A program made the translations under genes and the position numbers. 64,000 nt of DNA from an uncultured Bacteroidales bacterium (GTDB taxonomy: Bacteria; Bacteroidota; Bacteroidia; Bacteroidales; Bacteroidaceae): the NCBI GenBank assembly GCA_902774005.1, contig CACYGK010000011.1, positions 1-64,000 of the forward strand. The letters run 5' to 3'. Each line of letters opens with the position of its first letter. Position 1 is the first letter of the stretch. The notes beneath the pieces are model-generated. The model was not told the origin of the DNA. It was given only the letters and a program-made list of their open reading frames with translations, and did no database searches. This document shows positions 7,824 to 16,485 of this stretch, one piece after another.

Positions 7824-9286
7824 AGCCACTACTCCACCCCATAATGTTTGCCGGAACGGGCAGCGACGTAGGCAAGAGCATTATTGCTGCTGCCTTTTGC
7901 CGTATATTCCGTCAGGACGGTTATCAGCCCGCACCTTTCAAAGCTCAGAATATGGCGCTGAACAGTTATGTCACTCCCGACGGACTGGAGATAGGCAGGG
8001 CACAAGCCGTACAGGCAGAGGCGGCAGGCATTCCGTGTCAGTCGGATATGAATCCACTGCTCCTGAAACCACAGAGCGACCACACATCGCAGGTGGTTCT
8101 GCACGGCAAACCTATCGGCAATAAGGATGCATACGATTATTGGCGAAGGGGGAGTTCCGGAACCACGGATTCAGGGAATTACGGATTTCCGAATTATCGT
8201 GATGAGGTATGCAAGGCATTCGACCGTCTGGCGACGAAGTACAACCCGATTGTGATGGAGGGTGCCGGAAGCATAGCTGAAATAAATCTGAGAGACCGCG
8301 ACCTGGTGAATATGTCGATGGCACGACACGCAAAGGCAGACGTGATACTGGTAGGCGACATAGACCGTGGCGGTGTGTTTGCAAGTGTATATGGCAGCAT
8401 AGCCCTGCAGACGGAGGAAGACCGCCGACTTATCAAGGGTGTCATCATCAATAAGTTCCGTGGTGACATGCGTCTGTTTGAAGAAGGCAGGAAGATGATG
8501 GAGGACATATGCGGAGTACCGGTTCTGGGTGTAGTACCTTACTACAAGGATATATTCATCGAGGAGGAAGACAGCATGGCACTGGAACAGAAACACCGCC
8601 AACTGACCGAAGGGAAAGTGAACGTGGCAGTAGTACTGCTGCGCCATATCAGCAACTATACTGATTTCGACACTCTGGAACGCGACCCACGTGTCAACCT
8701 GTTCTACACGAACAATACTGCCGACCTGGAGCATTCAGACATCATTATCCTTCCGGGTACGAAGGCTACGATTGACGATCTCGTGGAACTGCGTCGCAAC
8801 GGTTGTGCCGCATCCATACAACGGGCTCATCGTAACGGAAAGACGATTGTAGGTATCTGCGGAGGCTATCAGATGTTGGGACAAATAGTGGAAGACCCCG
8901 ATGGAATCGAGGGTAATATAACCAATTTGCCCGGTTTGGGACTACTGCCCATCCGTACCACGATGCAGCAGACAAAGACTACGCGTCAGGTCACTTTCGA
9001 GTTCGACGGTCAGGCATGTCAAGGATATGAGATACACCAGGGACAGAGCGATACGGAAGAGCAGGTACTCATAAAGGACAACTGCATCGGCACGTATATT
9101 CACGGTTTCCTCGATAATCAACCCGTAATAGATTATTTGCTGAAGACGGTCAATGGTCAATGGTCAATGGTCAATAGTCAAAGTTTAGCGGATTTCAAGG
9201 AACAGCAGTACGACCGGTTGGCAGACCATGTGCGTCAGCATGTAGATATGGAACGGATATACAAAATACTTTCAGGCAATGATTGA
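7820..9286 (+). CDS. cobQ: Cobyric acid synthase
   Basis: 488 residues from the ATG at 7820, which overlaps the pduO stop; an upstream ATG at 7700 lies inside pduO and is not used. CobQ/CbiP amidates the b, d, e and g side chains of adenosylcobyrinic a,c-diamide. The N-terminal ATPase domain has FAGTGSDVGKS (6-16) and KAQNMALNSYVTPDG. The C-terminal glutaminase domain has the nucleophile Cys in IVGICGGYQMLG and His in GTYIHGF. Near residues ~443-455 the sequence TVNGQWSMVNSQ is encoded by a 7-bp repeat array inserted between two conserved helices, at a place where the family tolerates length variation. Confidence 0.93.
   Translation: MKPLLHPIMFAGTGSDVGKSIIAAAFCRIFRQDGYQPAPFKAQNMALNSYVTPDGLEIGRAQAVQAEAAGIPCQSDMNPLLLKPQSDHTSQVVLHGKPIGNKDAYDYWRRGSSGTTDSGNYGFPNYRDEVCKAFDRLATKYNPIVMEGAGSIAEINLRDRDLVNMSMARHAKADVILVGDIDRGGVFASVYGSIALQTEEDRRLIKGVIINKFRGDMRLFEEGRKMMEDICGVPVLGVVPYYKDIFIEEEDSMALEQKHRQLTEGKVNVAVVLLRHISNYTDFDTLERDPRVNLFYTNNTADLEHSDIIILPGTKATIDDLVELRRNGCAASIQRAHRNGKTIVGICGGYQMLGQIVEDPDGIEGNITNLPGLGLLPIRTTMQQTKTTRQVTFEFDGQACQGYEIHQGQSDTEEQVLIKDNCIGTYIHGFLDNQPVIDYLLKTVNGQWSMVNSQSLADFKEQQYDRLADHVRQHVDMERIYKILSGND
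9148..9181 (+). repeat. Heptamer array inside cobQ, GGTCAAT x4.8
   Basis: Four perfect GGTCAAT units and a fifth degenerate one. On the sense strand the unit is open in all three frames. It encodes the peptide VNGQWSMVNSQ. Confidence 0.9.
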
Positions 9287-10253
9287 AGGACACGGTGACG
9301 ATACTTACAGATATGCAGACATAAAAATCGACTTTTCATCGAATATTTGTGTTCATGGCAGTCATCAAGCCTTGATGACCCATCTTGCCAGTCACCCCGA
9401 ACTAATCGGTCACTATCCCGAACCTGAAGCTTGGTCGTTGGAGGCAATGATAGCGGAACGTCTCAAAATCAAACCGGAAGAAGTCATCGTCACCAATGGT
9501 GCGACAGAAGCGATTTATCTCATAGCTCAGTCATTCGGTATGCGTCCCGATATTCCCTCACCAACCTTCAGCGAATACGAGGATGCCTGCAATATGTTTA
9601 ATGCTCAGCGATTTGAAAGGGGGCGATGCTGTTGGTTATGTAATCCGAATAATCCGACAGGTGAGGTATATGACCAGCTATATATAGACCGCATGATGGC
9701 AGAATACGAGTTAGTGGTGCTAGATCATAGCTATGAGGACTATACAGACAAACATGTGATGTCGGCAAGATGGGGATGCAGACTACCATATTCCGTTCAG
9801 ATACATTCCATGACAAAAACATATGGTGTACCCGGTTTGCGATTAGGATATATCACAGGACACGAGAGTCTTACCAGTCAGATACGTAGGCACATGCATC
9901 CGTGGAGCGTATCATCTTTGGCAATAGAGGCTGGTAAATTTCTGCTTGAGCACGACGAACTCATCTGCAAACCCGATCTGAACGAAGCAAGACGACTTCA
10001 AGACCTGATGCAGCAGTCGGGCGAAATAATCGTAACACCATCTGATACGAATTTTTTCTTGTGCAAGATGCTGCATTATCGTGCTGCCGAACTGAAAGAG
10101 TATCTTGCACAGGAGCACCATATACTGATTCGGGATGCATCCAATTTCAAGGGACTGACACCCAACCATTTCCGCATTGCAACACAGAAACGGGAAGAAA
10201 ATGATGCGTTAGTTAATGCCATCAACCAATTCTTTAAATCGGGAAATGGATAG
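9279..10253 (+). CDS. cobD: Threonine-phosphate decarboxylase-like aminotransferase
   Basis: 324 residues of the fold-type I PLP family. CobD makes (R)-1-amino-2-propanol phosphate, the linker of the nucleotide loop. NPNNPTG at 122-128, the Schiff-base lysine Lys180 in HSMTKTYGVPGLRLGY, and LDHSYEDY are visible. Sequence alone hardly separates CobD from histidinol-phosphate aminotransferase. Placement between cobQ and cbiB, with 8-bp overlap on both sides, argues for the cobalamin role. It is a little shorter than typical CobD (~360). Confidence 0.85.
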   Translation: MIEGHGDDTYRYADIKIDFSSNICVHGSHQALMTHLASHPELIGHYPEPEAWSLEAMIAERLKIKPEEVIVTNGATEAIYLIAQSFGMRPDIPSPTFSEYEDACNMFNAQRFERGRCCWLCNPNNPTGEVYDQLYIDRMMAEYELVVLDHSYEDYTDKHVMSARWGCRLPYSVQIHSMTKTYGVPGLRLGYITGHESLTSQIRRHMHPWSVSSLAIEAGKFLLEHDELICKPDLNEARRLQDLMQQSGEIIVTPSDTNFFLCKMLHYRAAELKEYLAQEHHILIRDASNFKGLTPNHFRIATQKREENDALVNAINQFFKSGNG

Positions 10254-11199
10254 CTGGATGTCTGTCATATTACCGCTACTGGTGGGTTGGACTCTCGACC
10301 TGCTCATAGGAGACCCTGCATGGCTACCCCATCCTATCGTGTGGTTTGGCAAGACTATTGCTGCTTTTGAACGCCATCTGAACAAAGGGAAATACCGGAA
10401 AGCAAAAGGTGCTTTCACAGCTGTGTTCCTTATTGCACTCGTATTCATTATTACTGGGGCAATAGCTTACGGCTTACGGCTTACAGGCAAATGGTCAATG
10501 CTATTCGATGCCATAATCATCTTCTATTGTCTGGCAGGAACAACACTTATCAGGGAAGTGCGACAAGTATTTCTGGCACTCGACCGTTCGTTGGATGAAG
10601 GACGAAGGCAAGTGGCTCGTATTGTAGGGCGTGACACCAAAGAACTGTCTGCGCAGGAGGTTCGCACCGCAGCACTTGAGACGTTGGCAGAGAATCTGTC
10701 GGATGGTGTAATTGCCCCTTTGTTCTGGTTGGCGATTTTAGGTACTCCCGGCATGTTGGCATACAAGATGGTGAACACTCTCGATTCGATGATTGGATAT
10801 AAGACAGACCGATACCGTGATTTTGGTTGCTGGGCAGCAAGGATTGATGATTTTGCCAATTATATCCCAGCCCGACTTACAGCCCTGCTGATGATTTTAC
10901 CCAAAGTAGTGATAAAGGGAAAATGGTCGCTGGTCAGTTTTGTTCTTAAGAACGGACGCAAACATGCCTCTCCCAACAGCGGTTATCCGGAAGCTGCTCT
11001 TGCAGCTATTCTGGATTGCCGGTTCGGTGGTCCGCATTATTATTTCGGTGAGGTTTTCGACAAACCATATATCGGTGAGAACGACAGATCACTGACCACC
11101 GATGACATGAAAAAAGCCGTACGAGTGAATCGAACGGCTGAGGTACTGATGGTTTTGCTGGTCGCAGCTTTTTATCTTTTGTTATACTTCAAAGGTTAG
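10246..11199 (+). CDS. cbiB: Adenosylcobinamide-phosphate synthase
   Basis: 317 residues from ATG 10246. CbiB/CobD(Pd) joins aminopropanol (phosphate) to adenosylcobyric acid at the inner membrane. The family motif LIGDPAWLPHPIVWFG lies near the N-terminus, with further conserved DGVIAPLFW and NTLDSMIGYK segments and several hydrophobic helices. A three-unit GCTTACG repeat (10465-10485) encodes AYGLRLTG in a membrane-loop region. The start overlaps the cobD stop, and the stop overlaps the convergent cobT stop by 4 bp. The ATG at 10258 is an alternative start. Confidence 0.9.
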   Translation: MDSWMSVILPLLVGWTLDLLIGDPAWLPHPIVWFGKTIAAFERHLNKGKYRKAKGAFTAVFLIALVFIITGAIAYGLRLTGKWSMLFDAIIIFYCLAGTTLIREVRQVFLALDRSLDEGRRQVARIVGRDTKELSAQEVRTAALETLAENLSDGVIAPLFWLAILGTPGMLAYKMVNTLDSMIGYKTDRYRDFGCWAARIDDFANYIPARLTALLMILPKVVIKGKWSLVSFVLKNGRKHASPNSGYPEAALAAILDCRFGGPHYYFGEVFDKPYIGENDRSLTTDDMKKAVRVNRTAEVLMVLLVAAFYLLLYFKG

Positions 11200-12245
11200 A
11201 AATACTTCGTAATCTTTGCATTCTCGAAGTTGTTCATTTCGTTCATCATCCTGACGGCTGAATCGATGATAGGAAAGGCACAAAGTGCACCGGTTCCCTC
11301 TCCAAGTCGCAATCCCAAATGCAGCAATGGTTTTGCATCAACTATGTCGAGCATCATTTTATGTCCGATTTCATCGCCGGAATGGGTGAATATCATATAG
11401 TCCTGCGATGCCGGATAGAGACTGATGGAAGCCAAAGCACAAGCTGTCATGATGAATCCGTCAATCAGTATGACGATGTGCTGCTCTGCAGCCCTTAGCA
11501 TTGCTCCAATGGCTGTAATCATCTCAAAACCTCCGAAGTAGGAAAGAAAGTCATTGACCGTTGACTGTTGACCATTGACCGTTTTGTAGTTTTCCAAGGC
11601 TTTCTTAAGTACTTCGTATTTATGACGAATACCTGCATTGTCAAGTCCTGCACCTGCACCGACACAGTCCTGTAGCGGAATATCTCCGAACAGGCTCATC
11701 CAGATGCTCGATGGCGAGGTGTTGCCGATTCCCATTTCACCGATACTCAGGACACGACACCCCTCCTCTATGCATTCATCCACTAAATCGCTTCCTGTCT
11801 CAATTGCCTGATTGAACTCCACTTCACTCATGGCTGGTTCGTAAAGGAAATTCTTGGTACCACGGGCAATTTTACGGTTGATAATATCGGGAAAAGATGA
11901 GAGGTCGTAATCCACCCCTACATCAACGATTCTCAGTTTGAAGCCATGTTGACGGCAAAACATGTTGACACCACCGCCACCTCGGGTGAAGTTTATCATC
12001 TGCTGCCACGTCACTTCACGTGGAGATACGCTGACTCCTTCCCGTTCGATGCCATGATCTCCACCAAGGAGCAGATGGCAGGGATGAGAGAGTGAGGGGG
12101 TCAACGTTCCCTGGATAAGACATATCTGTGCCGCAAGTTCTTCCAAACGTCCCAAGGAACCTTTGGGTTTGTTCAGGTTGTCGATTTTCTGCCAGATGAC
12201 ACTTTCGAGCGATTTATCTGTAGGGTGTATATCGAATGTTTTCAT
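11196..12245 (-). CDS. cobT: Nicotinate-nucleotide:DMB phosphoribosyltransferase
   Basis: 349 residues, the usual CobT length. It makes alpha-ribazole phosphate from nicotinate mononucleotide and the lower-ligand base. KPKGSLGRLEELA near the N-terminus, GGDHGIEREGVS, MGIGNTSPSS and the catalytic Glu in RLGEGTGALCAFP near the C-terminus are all present. Between two conserved helices the segment TVNGQQSTVND comes from a 7-bp repeat array (11554-11581). It is last of a cobS-cobU-cobT operon and overlaps cobU by 4 bp. Confidence 0.93.
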   Translation of the reverse strand: MKTFDIHPTDKSLESVIWQKIDNLNKPKGSLGRLEELAAQICLIQGTLTPSLSHPCHLLLGGDHGIEREGVSVSPREVTWQQMINFTRGGGGVNMFCRQHGFKLRIVDVGVDYDLSSFPDIINRKIARGTKNFLYEPAMSEVEFNQAIETGSDLVDECIEEGCRVLSIGEMGIGNTSPSSIWMSLFGDIPLQDCVGAGAGLDNAGIRHKYEVLKKALENYKTVNGQQSTVNDFLSYFGGFEMITAIGAMLRAAEQHIVILIDGFIMTACALASISLYPASQDYMIFTHSGDEIGHKMMLDIVDAKPLLHLGLRLGEGTGALCAFPIIDSAVRMMNEMNNFENAKITKYF

Positions 12246-12763
12246 TTTATTTTTACTTCTATTCCACTAACCATAAGTATCACCTCATCGGCCTTGGAGG
12301 CTATATACTGATTCATCCAACCCTGAAGGTCGGTAAACTTCCGCTGGAGTGCGTTGTCGGAGACACCACCCAGGCCTATCTCGTTGGTAACAAAGATATA
12401 AGTGGCATCGTGTGACGTAAACGCATCAAACTCTTTCTTTGCCATTGCCAGGCAATGTTCGATGTTCATATTCTCAGACTCCGAAGGGGAGGAAATAAAG
12501 TTCGTGAGCCAAAGTGTGACACAATCGATAACTGCAACCCGTCCAGTCAGGTCGTGACGACTCAGATGGATTTCCTCTTCGATATTGGTCCACCCAGGTC
12601 CGCGACGTTCCTGATGTATTCGTACACGTTCACGGAAATCATCATCCCAGATATGGGCTGTAGCAACATAAACGGGAGTTTCAGATATACTGAGTGCCAG
12701 TTCCTCTGCTTTGCTGCTCTTTCCGGAACGCTGACCGCCGGTAATCAAAATAATCCGTTTCAT
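12242..12763 (-). CDS. cobU: Adenosylcobinamide kinase/guanylyltransferase
   Basis: 173 residues from the ATG at 12763, which overlaps the cobS stop as ATGA; an ATG at 12820 would add 19 residues lacking homology. CobU phosphorylates adenosylcobinamide and adds GMP. The P-loop GGQRSGKSSKAE is at ~8-19; RVRIHQERRGPGWTNIEE, the IDCVTLWLTN segment and TNEIGLGGV follow. Length and motif order match the family. Confidence 0.93.
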   Translation of the reverse strand: MKRIILITGGQRSGKSSKAEELALSISETPVYVATAHIWDDDFRERVRIHQERRGPGWTNIEEEIHLSRHDLTGRVAVIDCVTLWLTNFISSPSESENMNIEHCLAMAKKEFDAFTSHDATYIFVTNEIGLGGVSDNALQRKFTDLQGWMNQYIASKADEVILMVSGIEVKIK

Positions 12764-13521
12764 AGGGCACATAATACAATATATATGGATAACTCGGTAA
12801 GCAGACAAACTGCACCGCAACAGTCGCCCGTATAACCATGAATCTTATTGTTGATAAAAAGATACAGGAAATACATAACGATGCAGGGAACAGAAACAAT
12901 CATTCCCCAGGGCAGATGTGTATACCACAGGAATGCAGCCATAGGCAGAAGACCTTGAACCGTAAGACTGACTCCCGCCCACCAGTTTATCTGACGATAA
13001 ATCATTTTCGTTTTGGCTTCCTCCTCACTACGGGCATAAGGCATCATAATGATAAGTGGTGCTGAAACCATCTTGGAATAAGGCGTTGCAGCCATGATAG
13101 CAAAGGCAGCAATCGTAGGAGAAAGTGAGAGGAGTGTTGCAAAAAGGAGAAGGTGATACAGTATAAGTCCGATGACTCCATAGGTACCAATATGTGAGTC
13201 CTTCATTATTGCAAGGATGCGACTCCTGTCCGAACCGCCTCCACCGAAACCGTCCATAAAATCAGCCAGACCGTCTTCGTGCAGGGCACCGGTAATGAGC
13301 AGACGTACTACTATAGCAAACAGTACGGCTACGGTATACGGAAAATACATGCTGCACAACCATAGCGTAAGAGCCATCAGTCCACCTGTAAGCCATCCAG
13401 TCAGCGGCCAGAACTCAACCACACTCTTATAACTCTCTTTCGGTGGTTCATGGAGACGCCACAAAGGGAGTCGGGTAAAGAAGATAAACGCAGCCCAAAT
13501 GCGGTCAAAAAAATGTATCAT
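12760..13521 (-). CDS. cobS: Adenosylcobinamide-GDP ribazoletransferase
   Basis: 253 residues from ATG 13521. CobS is the membrane enzyme joining alpha-ribazole to GDP-cobinamide. The Mg-binding motif ALHEDGLADFMDGFGGG and several membrane helices are visible. The frame opens further upstream (ATG 13572), but those residues (NVQFTMYNVQF) are encoded by a 7-bp-type repeat and look like untranslated leader. First gene of the operon, with a promoter element at 13570-13577. Confidence 0.9.
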   Translation of the reverse strand: MIHFFDRIWAAFIFFTRLPLWRLHEPPKESYKSVVEFWPLTGWLTGGLMALTLWLCSMYFPYTVAVLFAIVVRLLITGALHEDGLADFMDGFGGGGSDRSRILAIMKDSHIGTYGVIGLILYHLLLFATLLSLSPTIAAFAIMAATPYSKMVSAPLIIMMPYARSEEEAKTKMIYRQINWWAGVSLTVQGLLPMAAFLWYTHLPWGMIVSVPCIVMYFLYLFINNKIHGYTGDCCGAVCLLTELSIYIVLCAL

Positions 13522-13569
13522 AAATTGTACATTGTACATGGTAAATTGTACATTAATATTTTTAGCATA

Positions 13570-13577
13570 CAAAAGTA
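13570..13577 (-). promoter_or_regulatory. -7 promoter element for cobS-cobU-cobT
   Basis: TACTTTTG on the minus strand matches TAnnTTTG about 50 nt before the cobS start. The gap is filled by degenerate TTGTACA-like heptamers. Confidence 0.55.
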
Positions 13578-13591
13578 CAAAATAAATTTAG

Positions 13592-13599
13592 TACATTTG
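13592..13599 (+). promoter_or_regulatory. -7 promoter element for btuF-btuC
   Basis: TACATTTG matches TAnnTTTG and lies 28 nt before the btuF ATG, back to back with the cobS promoter. Confidence 0.55.
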
Positions 13600-13627
13600 C
13601 AGCTTGAAAAGAAAATCTACTGAAATA

Positions 13628-14752
13628 ATGAAGAAAACGGTCTTATTCGCAGTTATTACTGCTCTGCTATGTGCTTGTGCAGGAAAAAATACGAAATCCC
13701 AGGCAACAGACGATGCAGTTTCAGATACCATCGTTACGATTGATGTAAAATATGCCACGGGGTTCAGTGTTCGAGACTCAGCCGATGTACGAATGGTGGA
13801 TGTGGGAAAACATGACCATTTTGCATTGGTACATTCAAACAACATAACGGTTCCGGACGGATATACAAAGGTATTGGTACCCATCCGCCGTACTATCTGC
13901 ATGACTTCGTTGCAGTTGTCGAATTTTACTATTCTCGGTGCCCATGACGTAGTAAAGGGTATAACCGGTACGAAGAATATGTTCAACGAGGATATCCTTG
14001 AACGGGTCAAAGACGGACGTATAGTCAAGATAGGAATGGAGGGGAACTTCGACACAGAGATGGTATTGGCTGCCAATCCCGATATCATCTTCATTTCTCC
14101 GTTCAAACGTGGAGGCTACGAACCCATCAAAGACTCGGGTGTCACGTTGGTTCCCCATCTGGGCTACAAGGAACTCGACCCGTTGGGTCAGGCTGAATGG
14201 ATTAAGTTCGTAGGAATGTTCATAGGCAAGGAACGTGAGGCACAGCAAATCTTTGACGGCATAGAACAACGTTATAACGACTTGAAAGCAAAGGTGCAGA
14301 ATAGCTTACAGGTTACGGTTAACAGCTTACCGACAGTATTCAGTGGTGAAATGCATAGTGGAACGTGGCATGCCGTCGGAGGAAAGAATTATCTGGCTCA
14401 GATATTCCGTGACGCAGGTGCTGAGTATGTAATAGATGACGAGGAGACAGCAGGAGAGAATCTGGAATTTGAAAGGATGTACACTCTCGCAGCAAAAGCA
14501 GACTATTGGCGCATTCTGAACAGTTTTCCGGGTGACTTCACATACGAGGCGTTACGTTTGTCAGAACCACGCAACGAACTCTTTGAAGCTTTCAAACAAA
14601 AGAAGGTTATATATTGCAACATGAAGAAACAGCCATATTACGAGATATCTCCCGTGCAGCCCGATGTACTGCTTAAGGATTTTGTGGCTGTCTTTCACCC
14701 TGAACTGGTTGAACCTGATTACACACCTACGTACTACAGATTACTGAAATGA
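13628..14752 (+). CDS. btuF: Cobalamin/iron-complex ABC transporter binding lipoprotein
   Basis: 374 residues from ATG 13628. A lipoprotein signal peptide (lipobox LLCAC, Cys16) precedes a class III periplasmic-binding-protein fold. LGAHDVVKGITGTKNMF, LAANPDIIFISPF and a C-terminal GGKNYLAQIFRDAG region are characteristic of the cobalamin/siderophore family. Flanking cob genes favour corrinoid as ligand, but sequence alone does not exclude a siderophore or haem. It overlaps the permease by ATGA. An upstream in-frame ATG (13604) lies before the signal peptide and is unlikely to be used. Confidence 0.85.
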   Translation: MKKTVLFAVITALLCACAGKNTKSQATDDAVSDTIVTIDVKYATGFSVRDSADVRMVDVGKHDHFALVHSNNITVPDGYTKVLVPIRRTICMTSLQLSNFTILGAHDVVKGITGTKNMFNEDILERVKDGRIVKIGMEGNFDTEMVLAANPDIIFISPFKRGGYEPIKDSGVTLVPHLGYKELDPLGQAEWIKFVGMFIGKEREAQQIFDGIEQRYNDLKAKVQNSLQVTVNSLPTVFSGEMHSGTWHAVGGKNYLAQIFRDAGAEYVIDDEETAGENLEFERMYTLAAKADYWRILNSFPGDFTYEALRLSEPRNELFEAFKQKKVIYCNMKKQPYYEISPVQPDVLLKDFVAVFHPELVEPDYTPTYYRLLK

Positions 14753-15774
14753 AAAAATTTTCATTGTTCATAGGATTAGTGACAGGCATACTGGTGCTGG
14801 TCGTTGTCAATCTCCTGATTGGTTCAGTCAGTATTCCGATGGTTGAGGTGTGCCGTATCCTCATGGGAGACGATTCCAACGAGATTTGGACGAACATCAT
14901 TTTCAGTAGCCGTCTGCCTCAGGCTTTGACAGCCGTAGTGGCTGGAGCGGGACTTGCAGTCAGTGGTCTGCAGATGCAGACGGTTTTCCGTAACCCTTTG
15001 GCAGGTCCTTCCGTATTGGGTATCAGCAACGGTTCTGCCTTAGGTGTGGCATTTGTCGTACTGTTGTCAGGACGTATTGGTGGAGTAGCCCTCTCTCGTT
15101 TGGGTTATCTCGGTGATGCAGCCATGAGTGTTGCAGCCATTGTGGGTGCGTTGGCTGTATTGTTGCTTATCCTTTGGGTATCGGGAAAGGTAAACGGCAA
15201 TGTCACACTGCTGATAATCGGTGTGATGATTGGTTATCTTGCAAACGCCATAATCGGTGTGATGAAATTCCTGTCACCCGAAGAGGATGTCAAGGCATTC
15301 GTTGTATGGGGATTGGGGTCGTTCTCCAGAGTTTCCGGCGATGAAATGGTACTTTTTATAGTACAGATGTGTATTCTGCTACCATTGGCTTGTCTGCTGG
15401 TGAAGCCTTTGAACCTGATGCTTCTGGGTGACCACTATGCAGCGAATCTTGGTTTGAACATACGTCGGGCACGCATGCTGATTATTATCAGTAGCGGTAT
15501 TCTTGTTGCGATTGTAACAGCTTATTGCGGTCCTATCATGTTTATCGGTATGGCGGTTCCTCATCTTACCCGTGCCATCTTCCGCACTTCCGACCATCGC
15601 ATTCTGATGCCTGCCACAGCTCTCTGTGGTGCAGTTCTGGCATTGTTCTGCAACCTGATAGCACGTATGCCAGGTTTTGAAGGTGCACTCCCTGTAAATA
15701 GTGTGACGGCTCTGGTTGGAGCACCTGTAATTGCCGCAATCCTTTTTGGCAGGAGAAAGAACGAAGTGGAATAA
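14749..15774 (+). CDS. btuC: FecCD-type ABC permease, probable BtuC
   Basis: 341 residues with about ten membrane helices, typical of the BtuC/FecCD family: SRLPQALTAVVAGAGLAVSGLQMQ, RNPLAGPSVLGIS near the N-terminus and FIGMAVPHLTRAIFRTSDHR near the C-terminus. It forms the translocation channel for the BtuF ligand. Normally a BtuD-type ATPase gene follows, but here the next gene is on the opposite strand 3 bp away, so the ATPase must be supplied from elsewhere. Confidence 0.88.
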   Translation: MKKFSLFIGLVTGILVLVVVNLLIGSVSIPMVEVCRILMGDDSNEIWTNIIFSSRLPQALTAVVAGAGLAVSGLQMQTVFRNPLAGPSVLGISNGSALGVAFVVLLSGRIGGVALSRLGYLGDAAMSVAAIVGALAVLLLILWVSGKVNGNVTLLIIGVMIGYLANAIIGVMKFLSPEEDVKAFVVWGLGSFSRVSGDEMVLFIVQMCILLPLACLLVKPLNLMLLGDHYAANLGLNIRRARMLIIISSGILVAIVTAYCGPIMFIGMAVPHLTRAIFRTSDHRILMPATALCGAVLALFCNLIARMPGFEGALPVNSVTALVGAPVIAAILFGRRKNEVE

Positions 15775-15777
15775 TCG

Positions 15778-16485
15778 TTACAGAATTTCTTTTATCTCAT
15801 CTAAGGTATTGACCACGTATGTAGGAGTTATTCCACTTTCCTGAAGGTCTATTCCCCATCGGTTGAACAACAGGGCATCGATACCTGCATTCAAGGCTCC
15901 CCGAATATCGGTCTGGATGTTATCACCTATCATAAGTGTTTCCTCGCGGCGAGTTCCCGAGACCTTAAGTGCGTAGTCGAAGAAGAGGGGTGAAGGTTTG
16001 TTGGCACCTGCGTCCTCACTCAGAATAACGGTATCGAAATATTCTCTCAGTCCGCATGCTGCCAGTTTCTTGTATTGTATCTCATGGAATCCGTTGCTAC
16101 ACATGTGGAGACGGTAACCTCTGCCACGAAGGTAATCCATCAGTTCGTGAGCACCGGCAACTACTCCGGATTTGGATGAACAGCAGTCAAGAAACGTATC
16201 ACTCATCTCCAGACAGAGTTTCTCCGTAACCTCCAGTCCGCTGCCCGTACTTAACGGACGACGGAAACGCTCTACAATAAGATAGTCGCGTGTTATTTCA
16301 CCCTTGGCATAGCTTCGCCACAATTCTATATTGGTAGTCCAATAAGCATCGAAGAAAGCCTGCGGATCGGGGAAATAACGTTCAAGACGGAACAGTGCGA
16401 ATGTTTCCTTCAATGCGATGTTGGCATTGTTGTAGGTATCGTACAACGTATCATCGAAGTCGATAAATAAATCTTTATAGCGCAT
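15778..16485 (-). CDS. HAD-superfamily hydrolase, YjjG-like
   Basis: 235 residues from the ATG at 16485. HAD motif I is LFIDFDDTLYDT (residues ~5-16), followed by a helical cap, motif III Lys in GANKPSPLFFDYAL, and motif IV GDNIQTDIRGALNAG. This arrangement matches YjjG-type pyrimidine nucleotidases that dephosphorylate non-canonical nucleotides. A phosphatase role in nucleotide-loop synthesis cannot be excluded, since no cobC is seen and the start overlaps the cbiJ-cbiD end by 11 bp, but nothing in the sequence shows it. Confidence 0.8.
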   Translation of the reverse strand: MRYKDLFIDFDDTLYDTYNNANIALKETFALFRLERYFPDPQAFFDAYWTTNIELWRSYAKGEITRDYLIVERFRRPLSTGSGLEVTEKLCLEMSDTFLDCCSSKSGVVAGAHELMDYLRGRGYRLHMCSNGFHEIQYKKLAACGLREYFDTVILSEDAGANKPSPLFFDYALKVSGTRREETLMIGDNIQTDIRGALNAGIDALLFNRWGIDLQESGITPTYVVNTLDEIKEIL

